NCBI GenBank assembly: GCA_027621895.1
Contig: JAQCAK010000141.1
Span: 1-5,827 of the forward strand
DNA from: Pseudomonadota bacterium
GTDB lineage: Bacteria > Pseudomonadota > Gammaproteobacteria > Pseudomonadales > Azotimanducaceae
Length of the DNA stretch: 5,827 nucleotides
Direction: 5' to 3'
A program made the translations under genes and the position numbers. The notes below the pieces were generated by a model that was given only the letters and a program-made list of their open reading frames with translations, was not told where the DNA came from and searched no databases. Positions within the stretch are counted from its first letter, which is position 1, and each line of letters opens with the position of its first letter. This document shows, piece by piece, positions 1 to 5,827 of this stretch.

Positions 1-5
1 TTATT

Positions 6-827
6 ATGAAGTCCATTATTCACACAGCTTCCTGCCTGCTGCTCATGATCGCCGGGCAGGCATTCGCTGACATCGAGGTCTCTCCCCTTGGCCCTGACGA
101 GATACCCGCAGCCATTACCGGCAATGCCCCGCCGCTGGGCGGCCAGGATCTGCACTATTACGACCAGACACCCGCGGCAAAGGGCTACCTGGCAGCCCCG
201 GACAGCCAGATGCCCAAGGGTGCGGTTATCCTGATCCATGAATGGAACGGCCTGACTGACCGGGTTCGCGAGGTGGCCGATGCATTCGCACGCGAGGGTT
301 ACGTGGCGCTGGCAGCAGACCTTTACCAGGGTCGAACCGGCAGTAACCGCGATGAGAACATGGCCCTTGTCAACGAGTCACTGGCGAACCCCCAGGAAAT
401 CATCGACAACCTGAATGCGGCTGCCAGTTATCTGAAATCACGAGAAGACGTTAACGGCAAGGTGGCCACGATCGGCTGGTGCTACGGCGGCGGCGTCGCA
501 CTGTCCTACGCTATAGGCAGCGAAAATCATGAAGGGACCGCGATCTTCTACGGTCGACTGGTTAACGATCCGGAACAGCTCAAGCACATCCATCACGAGA
601 TACTGGGCACCTTCGCAGAAATGGACACCGGTCCGAGCCCCGCGCAGGTCAACGAATTCGCAGAAGCTCTGCGTGCCGCCGGTGTTTCGAACGACCTGCA
701 CATCTATGATGACGTGCGACACGGCTTCTGGCTGCACGTGGATCGCGATCCGGAAACCAACAGCGGTCCCGCACTGGACGCCTGGAACCGGCTGCGCGCC
801 TACCTGGAACGCACGATCGGCGGCTAG
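6..827 (+). CDS. Exported dienelactone hydrolase family protein (alpha/beta hydrolase)
   Basis: This is a 273-residue alpha/beta-hydrolase of the dienelactone hydrolase (DLH) family. Residues 1-21 form a Sec-type signal peptide (Lys2, hydrophobic core, cleavage after AFA21), which supports this start and a periplasmic location. Only five bases lie upstream, so the RBS and promoter are not visible. The mature part carries the DLH landmarks: HEWNG at 78-82 (Glu79 matches the Glu of the HE-motif that holds the nucleophile), GWCYGGG at 157-163 with Cys159 as nucleophile, Asp207 in EMDTGPSP, and His239 in RHGFW. The Cys-Asp-His triad is therefore intact. Family members hydrolyse dienelactones, other lactones and esters; several exported members have no known substrate. 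Length is slightly above the usual ~240 because of the signal peptide and an N-terminal extension (about 22-60). The next gene is convergent, 21 bp away. The family call is secure; the substrate is unknown. Confidence 0.93.
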   Translation: MKSIIHTASCLLLMIAGQAFADIEVSPLGPDEIPAAITGNAPPLGGQDLHYYDQTPAAKGYLAAPDSQMPKGAVILIHEWNGLTDRVREVADAFAREGYVALAADLYQGRTGSNRDENMALVNESLANPQEIIDNLNAAASYLKSREDVNGKVATIGWCYGGGVALSYAIGSENHEGTAIFYGRLVNDPEQLKHIHHEILGTFAEMDTGPSPAQVNEFAEALRAAGVSNDLHIYDDVRHGFWLHVDRDPETNSGPALDAWNRLRAYLERTIGG

Positions 828-848
828 TGCCCGGCGGGCGGTTCCCGG

Positions 849-1631
849 CTAGAGTGCCGGTGACATGTTGCCGTCGATATTGATCGACGTACCGGACACA
901 AATCCGCAGTCGTCTGAGCAGAGCAGGCATGCCAGGTTGGCGCATTCCTCAGCTTCCCCGTAGCGCCCGATTGGCACGGCCTTGCCTGCTTCCGCCACGA
1001 ACTCTTCGAAAGAGACTTTTTTGCCGGAGCGTTCCCAGCCACGACGAATCTGGTCAGACTTGATCAGGCCGATATTAAAGCCGTTGACCAGGACGTTGTA
1101 GGGTGCACCCTCGCCTGCCATCACCTTGGTGAGCGCCATGCCCGCTGCCCGGGTCACCGATGTGGGCGCGGTACCGGCCGCGGGTGTCTTCGCCAGGGTG
1201 TTCAGCATATTGATGATTCGCCCCCAGCGACGCTCTTTCATGCCGGGAAAGACCAGCCGTGACATTCTCACGGCTGCCATGAGTTTGAGATCAAAATCAT
1301 ACTGCCATTCTTCATCGGTAATGGACTCAAAGGGTTTGGCTTTGGCAAAGCCCGCGTTGTTGATAAGTATGTCAATCTTGTCGAATCGCGCTACGCAGGT
1401 ATCGAACGCTGCCTGAATCTGTGCTGCCTGGCTGACATCACAGGGGACTGCCAGCGCCGGGCTGCCCGTTTCCTCGACGATAGTCGCCGCTGCGGCTTCC
1501 AGCTCGCTGGCATTGCGCGCCAACAGGCAGACTGATGCACCACAACTTGCGAACTTGTGAGCCATGGCAAAGCCCAGCCCCTTGCTGCCTCCAGTGACCA
1601 GGGCAACCCGACCGCTCATATCCAACTGCAT
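849..1631 (-). CDS. SDR family protein with degenerate catalytic tetrad (BKR-like subgroup)
   Basis: This is a 260-residue Rossmann-fold protein of the classical SDR length. The cofactor motif TGGSKGLG (13-20), the NNAG motif (91-94) and a C-terminal SGTSINIDG segment are intact, so NAD(P) binding is likely. Counting the standard SDR spacing (Ser, +13 Tyr, +4 Lys) without gaps, the catalytic Ser is Asn144, Tyr is Thr157, Lys is Arg161, and the helix-4 Asn (in FDLKL) is Lys116. All four tetrad residues are thus replaced. From memory, a 3-oxoacyl-ACP-reductase-like SDR subgroup has the same FDLKL and an Arg in place of Lys, so this is probably a maintained variant family, not a decaying gene; the frame is intact throughout. 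I start at the ATG at 1631, which follows GGAGG with a 5-nt spacer. An ATG at 1643 would add four residues but has no good RBS. It is transcribed divergently from the LLM gene. Function is uncertain: altered chemistry, or a non-catalytic binding role. Confidence 0.93.
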   Translation of the reverse strand: MQLDMSGRVALVTGGSKGLGFAMAHKFASCGASVCLLARNASELEAAAATIVEETGSPALAVPCDVSQAAQIQAAFDTCVARFDKIDILINNAGFAKAKPFESITDEEWQYDFDLKLMAAVRMSRLVFPGMKERRWGRIINMLNTLAKTPAAGTAPTSVTRAAGMALTKVMAGEGAPYNVLVNGFNIGLIKSDQIRRGWERSGKKVSFEEFVAEAGKAVPIGRYGEAEECANLACLLCSDDCGFVSGTSINIDGNMSPAL

Positions 1632-1636
1632 ACCTT

Positions 1637-1641
1637 CCTCC
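1637..1641 (-). promoter_or_regulatory. Shine-Dalgarno site that decides the SDR start
   Basis: On the minus strand GGAGG is followed by five bases (AAGGT) and then the ATG at 1631. The motif begins inside the upstream in-frame ATG (1643), so it can serve only the inner start. This favours the 260-residue form over the 264-residue form. Confidence 0.7.
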
Positions 1642-1712
1642 ATCCAGACGTCATAGTGCTTATCGCGAATCTCACATGATGCAACATATCCCTTGCCCGC
1701 GACACCAGCAGC

Positions 1713-1730
1713 CAGGGAGCATGTGCCCTG
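1713..1730. promoter_or_regulatory. Candidate operator: interrupted 18-bp dyad in divergent intergenic region
   Basis: The sequence CAGGG-AG-CATG-TG-CCCTG is an inverted repeat in which seven of nine base pairs match, centred between 1721 and 1722. It sits midway in the 163-bp gap between the divergent SDR and LLM genes, about 65 bp before the LLM start, a typical place for a dimeric repressor or activator. No regulator gene is in the window and no convincing -35/-10 pair was found beside it, so binding is inference. A chance dyad of this size is possible. Confidence 0.3.
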
Positions 1731-1794
1731 CGACTTCTAACACCACTGCAATTCAGGCTATCCTTCCGGGAAACCAGATGGAAAGCAGGTACAC

Positions 1795-2871
1795 ATGAAG
1801 ACAGCAATTGGTATTGGCAGCGCCTACTACAACGGTGAGGACTGGGATTCCCTGGTCGACTTTACGGTCAATGCTGATCGCATCGGTGTCGACTTCGTGT
1901 GGTCCGCCGAGGCCTGGGGGATGGACGCTATCGTACCCCTGGCCTACCTGGCCGCGAGAACCGAAAACATCAGGCTCGGCACGGGCATTCTGCAGATATC
2001 ATCGCGCGTACCTTCCATGATCACGATGACATCCCAGTCCATGAGAACCGTTTCCGGGAACCGGTTCGTCCTGGGACTGGGAGTCAGCGGCCCCCAGGTT
2101 GTCGAGGGCCTGCATGGCGCTGCATTTGCGCATCCCCTCGCCAGGCTCAGGGAATGCATTGACATTGTCAGGCTTGGCCTCAGCGGCGAGAGAATGCAGT
2201 ACGAGGGCAAACACTATGTGCTGCCGCGTCCCGGCGGTGAGGGTAAACCCATTCGAATGTCCCAGCCACCGGCAAAGGACCTGCCTATCTACCTGGCGAC
2301 CCTGGGGCCAAAAGCCATGGAACTGACCGGTGAACTCGCCAATGGCTGGCTGGGTACTTCATTCATACCCGAGAAAGCCGATGTCTTCCTGGAGCCGTTA
2401 CAAAAGGGACTCGCGAAGTCCGGGCGAACCCTGCAGGACATCGATCTGCAGGTCGGTGGCAGCTTCATCATCAGTGACGATGTCGAAAAACTCATCGAGA
2501 GTCACAGACCCCAGATGGCTTTCACGCTCGGCGGTATGGGCTCGGCAAAGACCAACTTCTATAACGATGCGTTCCGGCGCGCGGGCTACGAGGATGCGGC
2601 AATCGAGGTGCAGAAGCTCTGGATAGAGGGCAAGAAAGACCAGGCCATCCGGGCGGTCCCGGACGAAATGGTGCTGAAAACAAACCTGATCGGCACCACC
2701 GACATGATTCGCGAGCGACTCAGGGCCTACCGGGATGCGGGTGTCACGACGCTGAGGCTGCACACCGGCGGCAAGAGCTGGACGGAAAAATCGGACAAGC
2801 TTGCGGAGGCCCTGGACCTGGTTAAATCCGAATCGGCCACCTGGCAGTCAGGCAGCAGTTCAGGGACTTAA
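1795..2871 (+). CDS. LLM class flavin/F420-dependent oxidoreductase, Rv3520c-like
   Basis: This 358-residue protein belongs to the bacterial luciferase-like monooxygenase (LLM) superfamily, a TIM-barrel fold using FMN or coenzyme F420. It closely resembles mycobacterial Rv3520c as I recall it: SAEAWGMDA (37-45), LGTGILQ (61-67), the highly characteristic LGLGVSGPQVVEG (93-105), HPLARLRE (113-120), LANGWLG (181-187), GGMGSAKTNF (246-255) and VPDEMV (288-293). Length is normal for the family. The ATG at 1795 follows AGCAGG with a 5-nt spacer, and MKTAIGIG is a typical first beta strand. The last ~15 residues are a Ser/Gly-rich tail. The Rv3520c family is assigned to F420 mainly by comparative genomics, so here the cofactor could be F420 or FMN. 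It is probably the first gene of a two-gene unit with the MBL hydrolase 42 bp downstream. The substrate is unknown; oxidation or reduction of a lipophilic carbonyl or alcohol compound is a reasonable inference. Confidence 0.93.
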   Translation: MKTAIGIGSAYYNGEDWDSLVDFTVNADRIGVDFVWSAEAWGMDAIVPLAYLAARTENIRLGTGILQISSRVPSMITMTSQSMRTVSGNRFVLGLGVSGPQVVEGLHGAAFAHPLARLRECIDIVRLGLSGERMQYEGKHYVLPRPGGEGKPIRMSQPPAKDLPIYLATLGPKAMELTGELANGWLGTSFIPEKADVFLEPLQKGLAKSGRTLQDIDLQVGGSFIISDDVEKLIESHRPQMAFTLGGMGSAKTNFYNDAFRRAGYEDAAIEVQKLWIEGKKDQAIRAVPDEMVLKTNLIGTTDMIRERLRAYRDAGVTTLRLHTGGKSWTEKSDKLAEALDLVKSESATWQSGSSSGT

Positions 2872-2901
2872 GCGAACCAGCGAAGAAAACAAAAATTCAG
2901 A

Positions 2902-2907
2902 GAGGAG
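2902..2907 (+). promoter_or_regulatory. Strong Shine-Dalgarno site of the first MBL-fold gene
   Basis: GAGGAG lies six bases before the ATG at 2914, in an A-rich 42-bp spacer after the LLM stop codon. It fixes the start of the MBL gene and suggests efficient translation from a shared LLM-MBL transcript. No hairpin followed by a T-run is seen in the spacer. Confidence 0.7.
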
Positions 2908-2913
2908 AAGAAC

Positions 2914-3771
2914 ATGCAGACCTGGCAGATTGGTGATGTCAAAGTAACCCGGGTAATCGAGATGGAACTGGCGGGTGGATCACGATTCATCCTGCCCCAG
3001 GCGACTCCCGAGGAGATCCTAGAAATGCCCTGGCTGATGCCGCATTTCGCCAGCGAGGAAGGCAAGCTCATCATGAGCATTCACGCCCTGATCGTGGAAA
3101 CACCGACGAAGAAGATCATGGTTGACACCTGCATCGGCAATGACAAGCAGCGCAGCAATCCCAACTGGTCGCATCTGCAGCTGCCATTCCTGGATGACCT
3201 GAAAACTGCCGGCTATGACCGTGAGGATATCGATACGGTTTTGTGTACCCATCTGCACGTGGACCACGTCGGATGGAACACCATGCTCGTGGATGACAAG
3301 TGGATTCCAACCTTTCCCAACGCTCGTTACCTGCTGGCCCGGAAAGAATTTGAATACTGGGACCAGGTTGCCATCGGTGAAGATGAGGACGATATTCTGA
3401 GCGACAGCGTCAGACCGGTGTTCGATGCCGGGCTGGTGGATCTTGTGGATATGGAACACAGGATCTGCGATGAGGTCTGCCTGGAACCCACGACCGGTCA
3501 TACACCCGGCCATGTGTCCGTGCATATTTCCTCAGGCGGAAAAGAAGCACTGATTACCGGCGACTGCATTCACCACCCATGCCAGATCGAAAAGCTGGAA
3601 TGGTCCAGCAGCTTCGACTACGACCCCGACGAATCCGTCGTGACCCGGCAGTCACTGATGGATCAGTATGCTGACAAGGACATCCTGATCATCGGTACCC
3701 ACTTCGCTTCCCCCACCGCCGGCTATCTGAAGCAGGGTCCCGGGGGCTACTGGCTCGATGTGGGCAGTTGA
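2914..3771 (+). CDS. MBL-fold metallo-hydrolase (lactonase-like)
   Basis: This 285-residue metallo-beta-lactamase-fold hydrolase has the full metal-site set: THLHVDH at 112-118 (His113, His115, Asp117, His118), His196 in TTGHTPGH, Asp217 in ITGD and His263 in GTHF. This is the two-metal arrangement of N-acyl-homoserine-lactone lactonases, methyl parathion hydrolase relatives and many uncharacterised esterases or lactonases. There is no signal peptide, so it is likely cytoplasmic. The start is set by GAGGAG six bases upstream. Residues 20-60 precede the barrel strand IMVDTCIGN (68-76), as in lactonase-type members. It lies 42 bp after the LLM oxidoreductase on the same strand, suggesting an operon in which the hydrolase acts on an ester or lactone linked to the LLM reaction. 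Its last 25 bp overlap the 3' end of the opposing DUF1631-like gene. The fold and metal site are secure; the substrate is not known, and quorum-quenching activity should not be assumed. Confidence 0.93.
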   Translation: MQTWQIGDVKVTRVIEMELAGGSRFILPQATPEEILEMPWLMPHFASEEGKLIMSIHALIVETPTKKIMVDTCIGNDKQRSNPNWSHLQLPFLDDLKTAGYDREDIDTVLCTHLHVDHVGWNTMLVDDKWIPTFPNARYLLARKEFEYWDQVAIGEDEDDILSDSVRPVFDAGLVDLVDMEHRICDEVCLEPTTGHTPGHVSVHISSGGKEALITGDCIHHPCQIEKLEWSSSFDYDPDESVVTRQSLMDQYADKDILIIGTHFASPTAGYLKQGPGGYWLDVGS

Positions 3772-4394
3772 ATAGTCGTGTCTATCTTCAGCTCAATCAG
3801 CGTGCGATTCGCGGTGAGCAGAATCTGGCCGTAGCGATCCATGACAAAACGATGAAACAGGGGTACGACCAGGCAGCGCTCATCATAGCTGAGATTGGTC
3901 TCTTTCAGGGCCTGCCAGAAAGCCCGGTAGTAGATGTCGGGGAACAGCGGGTGCCAGTCCAGTTCCCGCTGGAACAGGGTCTGAAATCGATAACGTGTGT
4001 CGTTGATCAGAACCTTGTAGTGATTCGTTGTGCGATCCGAGAGGCTCTTGATCAGCGCCGCGATCTTGCCCGTGGGGTTCTCGAGAAAGTCCTCGTCCTG
4101 CTTTTCAAGAAACCTGTCCCAGGTCCGGGTCAGCAGCGCATCAAAAACATCCCGATACTTCAACTCATCCACTTTCATTGCACGCATGATATTAAAGTGG
4201 TGGGCCAGCGCCTGCTGCTCGCTGAGATTCGTCATTTCTTCAAACAACGCATCGGCAATATTTGCCTTCAACCCGTCAATGAGAAAATCCGTCTTCTCGT
4301 CAACATTGTTTTTAACGAGCCGCAGGATCGCCGACCGTTTCATCCCTTTGTGTTGGGGAAGGGAAACAACCCTGGCGCCTGTATTCAGTTCCAT
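3747..4394 (-). CDS. Short stand-alone DUF1631-like protein of unknown function
   Basis: This is a 215-residue, mostly alpha-helical, charged protein without a signal peptide or membrane segment. Two stretches resemble what I recall of DUF1631 proteins: IADALFEEM followed by HFNIMRAMK and YRDVF (46-84), like the DDALF...YFDxMRExR region; and HPLFPDIYYRAF (148-159) with LFHRFVMDRYGQILLTANRTLIE (179-201), like NPLSPxxLxxAF and LFxxHVxxxLxxLYxxxNxxLIEAG. They occur in the same order. Full DUF1631 proteins are commonly several hundred residues longer, so this is either a short stand-alone version or a remnant of the N-terminal part. The ATG at 4394 follows AGCAGGG after 9 nt; a TTG at 4403 is the alternative, and an in-frame TAA just upstream blocks anything longer. 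Its end overlaps the convergent MBL gene by 25 bp. A long open frame on the other strand is in register with it, but this strand gives the more protein-like sequence. The role is unknown. Confidence 0.72.
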   Translation of the reverse strand: MELNTGARVVSLPQHKGMKRSAILRLVKNNVDEKTDFLIDGLKANIADALFEEMTNLSEQQALAHHFNIMRAMKVDELKYRDVFDALLTRTWDRFLEKQDEDFLENPTGKIAALIKSLSDRTTNHYKVLINDTRYRFQTLFQRELDWHPLFPDIYYRAFWQALKETNLSYDERCLVVPLFHRFVMDRYGQILLTANRTLIELKIDTTIQLPTSSQ

Positions 4395-4520
4395 GTATTC
4401 CAACCCTGCTTGTTAAAGCTTCCAGCCTTGAGGGCTCAGTAGTATCAGCACCGCCAGCCTGTTGCCACGATTTTATGAATCGAATGCCCAAACCGTGCAC
4501 CACGTCACACTTCTGGTATT

Positions 4521-4528
4521 AACCGGTT
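4521..4528. promoter_or_regulatory. Short palindrome in divergent intergenic region
   Basis: AACCGGTT is a perfect 8-bp palindrome in the 186-bp gap between the divergent DUF1631-like gene and the second MBL gene, about 53 bp before the latter's upstream start. It could be a regulator half-site pair, but eight bases can easily arise by chance and no strong flanking promoter hexamers were identified. Confidence 0.15.
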
Positions 4529-4580
4529 CACCTATCGGCGCCGTTTCCCCGCGCGGTGCGTTTGCCGGGATTCGTGTATC

Positions 4581-5714
4581 ATGGCCCACCAGATCCTGCA
4601 GATTGACGCATTTATGTCCGAGGCTATCTCCTATCCTTTTGACGAATCACCTGCCTACGGCACTACCCGGGAAGTCACTGACGGGGTCCACTGGCTGCGT
4701 ATGCCATTGCCCATGTCACTCAACCACATCAACCTTTACCTGATTGAGGACGACCACAGCTGGACCGTGATAGATACCGGCATCCGCGGTGAGGAGACCC
4801 GGAATCTCTGGCACGATATTTTCGATCACTGCCTGAAGGGCAAGCCCGTCGACCGCGTAATCTGCACCCACATGCATCCCGACCATACAGGCCAGGCAGG
4901 CTTCATCTCCGAGAGATGGCGTGCCCCGCTCTATATGTCCTATTCAGAGTACTACCAGGCGCGGGTCATGAGCACCATGATGCGTGATGGTGGTAACTGG
5001 CAGATGAACGAGTACTTCCATCGTGCAGGTATCTCCACCGAGGTCCTGGAGCAGATGGCGGAAACCCGAAGCAACTTTGCGCCCGAACCTGAAGACATCC
5101 CGTTACCGGCTTCTTACATCAGACTGCGTGACGGAGAGGAACTGACCATCGGTGGCAGATCCTGGATTGTCATCACAGGCTCGGGACACTCACCCGAGCA
5201 TGTCTGCCTGTTCTCACCGGACCTGAAAGTGCTGCTGTCCGGAGACCAGATTCTGCCGGTGATCACCTCGAACGTCAGCGTCCAGCCCACGGAGCCACAG
5301 GCAAATCCCATGCAGGACTGGCTCTCTTCACACGAGAAGTTCCGTTCCCTGCTGCCAGAGGACACACTGGTTCTGCCAGCGCACAATGAACCCTTTTACG
5401 GAGCGCACGACCGTTTGCAGCAGTTGATTGATCATCACGAGGACAGGATGCTGATTCTGGAAGAGGCCTGTGTTGAGCCGATGGCGGCCATCGATATGCT
5501 GCCGTTGCTGTTCAATCGGGAACTGGCAGGTCACTCACTGTTCATGGGGCTGGGAGAGTGTGTTGCCCATCTGCACTGCCTGATGAGTCGCGGCCGCATC
5601 GAGCGCTCGCTGAAAGACGGGCGCTATCAATACCATTCCATCGACCCAACCCTGCCGGCACGGGCAAGACCCGGCCAGCATGAAGCCAAAGACGACGAGC
5701 CAATCCTGACCTGA
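4581..5714 (+). CDS. MBL-fold metallo-hydrolase, LACTB2-like with C-terminal helical domain
   Basis: This protein of up to 377 residues is a second MBL-fold hydrolase with a complete metal site: THMHPDH at 96-102 (His97, His99, Asp101, His102), His203 in GSGHSPEH, Asp222 in LSGDQILP and His268 in LPAHNEPF. After the MBL domain, residues 270-350 (HHEDRM at 285-290, then a helical stretch ending near GRIERS) resemble the winged-helix-like C-terminal domain of LACTB2-type proteins. The N-terminus with HWLRMPLPM and NHINLYLIEDD (37-58) is typical of a proteobacterial group of these hydrolases. Two starts are possible: ATG 4581, or ATG 4614 giving MSEAISYPF, which looks more like family N-termini. 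Neither has a clear Shine-Dalgarno site. No signal peptide is seen. LACTB2-like proteins include thioesterase-, lactonase- and RNase-like activities, so the substrate is open. It is more than 800 bp from the other MBL gene, is read from its own promoter region, and shares little sequence with it beyond the metal motifs. Confidence 0.92.
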   Translation: MAHQILQIDAFMSEAISYPFDESPAYGTTREVTDGVHWLRMPLPMSLNHINLYLIEDDHSWTVIDTGIRGEETRNLWHDIFDHCLKGKPVDRVICTHMHPDHTGQAGFISERWRAPLYMSYSEYYQARVMSTMMRDGGNWQMNEYFHRAGISTEVLEQMAETRSNFAPEPEDIPLPASYIRLRDGEELTIGGRSWIVITGSGHSPEHVCLFSPDLKVLLSGDQILPVITSNVSVQPTEPQANPMQDWLSSHEKFRSLLPEDTLVLPAHNEPFYGAHDRLQQLIDHHEDRMLILEEACVEPMAAIDMLPLLFNRELAGHSLFMGLGECVAHLHCLMSRGRIERSLKDGRYQYHSIDPTLPARARPGQHEAKDDEPILT

Positions 5715-5740
5715 CGCCGGCAGAGCGTCCGGGTTCCGGC

Positions 5741-5827
5741 TCAGGCGCTTTTATCAGCGAGTGGAATAAACAGGCTTTCGCGGGGCTCGTTGTTGACCGC
5801 CCGGCTGATGTGGCCCCTGCCCGTGGT
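5741..5827 (-). CDS. C-terminal end of an unidentified gene (partial at window edge)
   Basis: Reading the minus strand from the right edge gives 28 residues and then TGA (5741-5743). The peptide has a natural-looking composition and ends ESLFIPLADKSA. It would be convergent with the second MBL gene, 26 bp apart, matching the tight convergent pairs elsewhere in the window. The 5' part lies outside the window. The fragment is too short to assign a family and could be a chance open frame. Confidence 0.4.
   Translation of the reverse strand, partial: TTGRGHISRAVNNEPRESLFIPLADKSA

Noticed and set aside
829..839. GCCC-GGC-GGGC hairpin as a terminator between the convergent genes
   Set aside because: The stem is only four base pairs with a 3-nt loop and no T-run on either strand.
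2398..2763. A 121-codon open frame on the - strand
   Set aside because: It lies inside the LLM gene, which has strong family motifs across this region; no independent RBS or motif supports it.
3019..3525. A 168-codon open frame on the - strand
   Set aside because: It lies wholly inside the first MBL gene, whose metal-binding motifs prove the + strand reading.
2914..3771. Naming the first MBL protein an AHL lactonase (quorum quenching)
   Set aside because: The metal motifs are shared by many MBL hydrolases and no lactonase-specific signature could be established by eye.
3768..4442. A 224-codon open frame on the + strand covering the DUF1631-like gene
   Set aside because: It is in register with the minus-strand gene, begins with TTG inside the MBL stop region, and its composition (runs of hydrophobics and basic residues, no recognisable motif) looks like an antisense shadow. 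The minus strand shows family-like motifs.
5724..5752. Possible terminator after the second MBL gene (AGCG...CGCT around CCGG-GTT-CCGG, then TTTT)
   Set aside because: The two short stems are joined by an uneven bulge and the T-run is only four bases and lies within the possible right-edge gene; too weak to annotate.
1..5827. Defence system, toxin-antitoxin pair, prophage or transposon
   Set aside because: All full-length genes belong to metabolic enzyme families or a DUF1631-like family; no transposase, integrase, terminal repeats, CRISPR-type repeats or tRNA attachment site was seen.

Overview
The window looks like a chromosomal stretch from a moderately GC-rich bacterium, most likely a proteobacterium. 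The evidence is dense gene packing, ATG starts with GGAGG/GAGGAG-type ribosome binding sites, a Sec signal peptide, and the mix of catabolic enzyme families. An environmental or marine gammaproteobacterium would fit, but that is inference from gene content. There is no rRNA, tRNA, CRISPR array, insertion sequence or other mobile-element signature.

Layout, left to right. (1) 6-827 (+): an exported dienelactone-hydrolase-family protein with a Cys-Asp-His triad. (2) 849-1631 (-): a short-chain dehydrogenase/reductase (SDR) relative, convergent with (1), with an intact nucleotide-binding motif but all four catalytic-tetrad positions replaced. (3) 1795-2871 (+): a luciferase-like flavin/F420-dependent oxidoreductase closely resembling the mycobacterial Rv3520c family, divergent from (2). 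(4) 2914-3771 (+): a metallo-beta-lactamase (MBL)-fold hydrolase with a strong RBS, 42 bp after (3) and probably co-transcribed. (5) 3747-4394 (-): a 215-residue protein resembling part of DUF1631 proteins, overlapping the 3' end of (4) by 25 bp. (6) 4581-5714 (+): a second, unrelated-looking MBL-fold hydrolase with a LACTB2-like C-terminal region, divergent from (5). (7) 5741-5827 (-): the C-terminal end of a gene that runs off the right edge.

The two largest non-coding gaps are the divergent intergenic regions, 1632-1794 (163 bp, with an 18-bp interrupted dyad) and 4395-4580 (186 bp, with an 8-bp palindrome). No stretch over 300 bases lacks a gene.

How the genes may work together: an SDR-like protein, an LLM oxidoreductase, MBL hydrolases and a dienelactone-hydrolase-like enzyme are the kinds of activities found in catabolism of lipophilic, alicyclic or aromatic compounds (oxidation, then ester, lactone or thioester hydrolysis). 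Only the LLM-MBL pair has real operon support. No substrate can be read from the sequence. I did not find a clear new defence or mobile system. The most unusual items are the SDR with a fully degenerate tetrad, the stand-alone DUF1631-like gene, and the LLM protein of a presumed F420 family in a probable proteobacterium.
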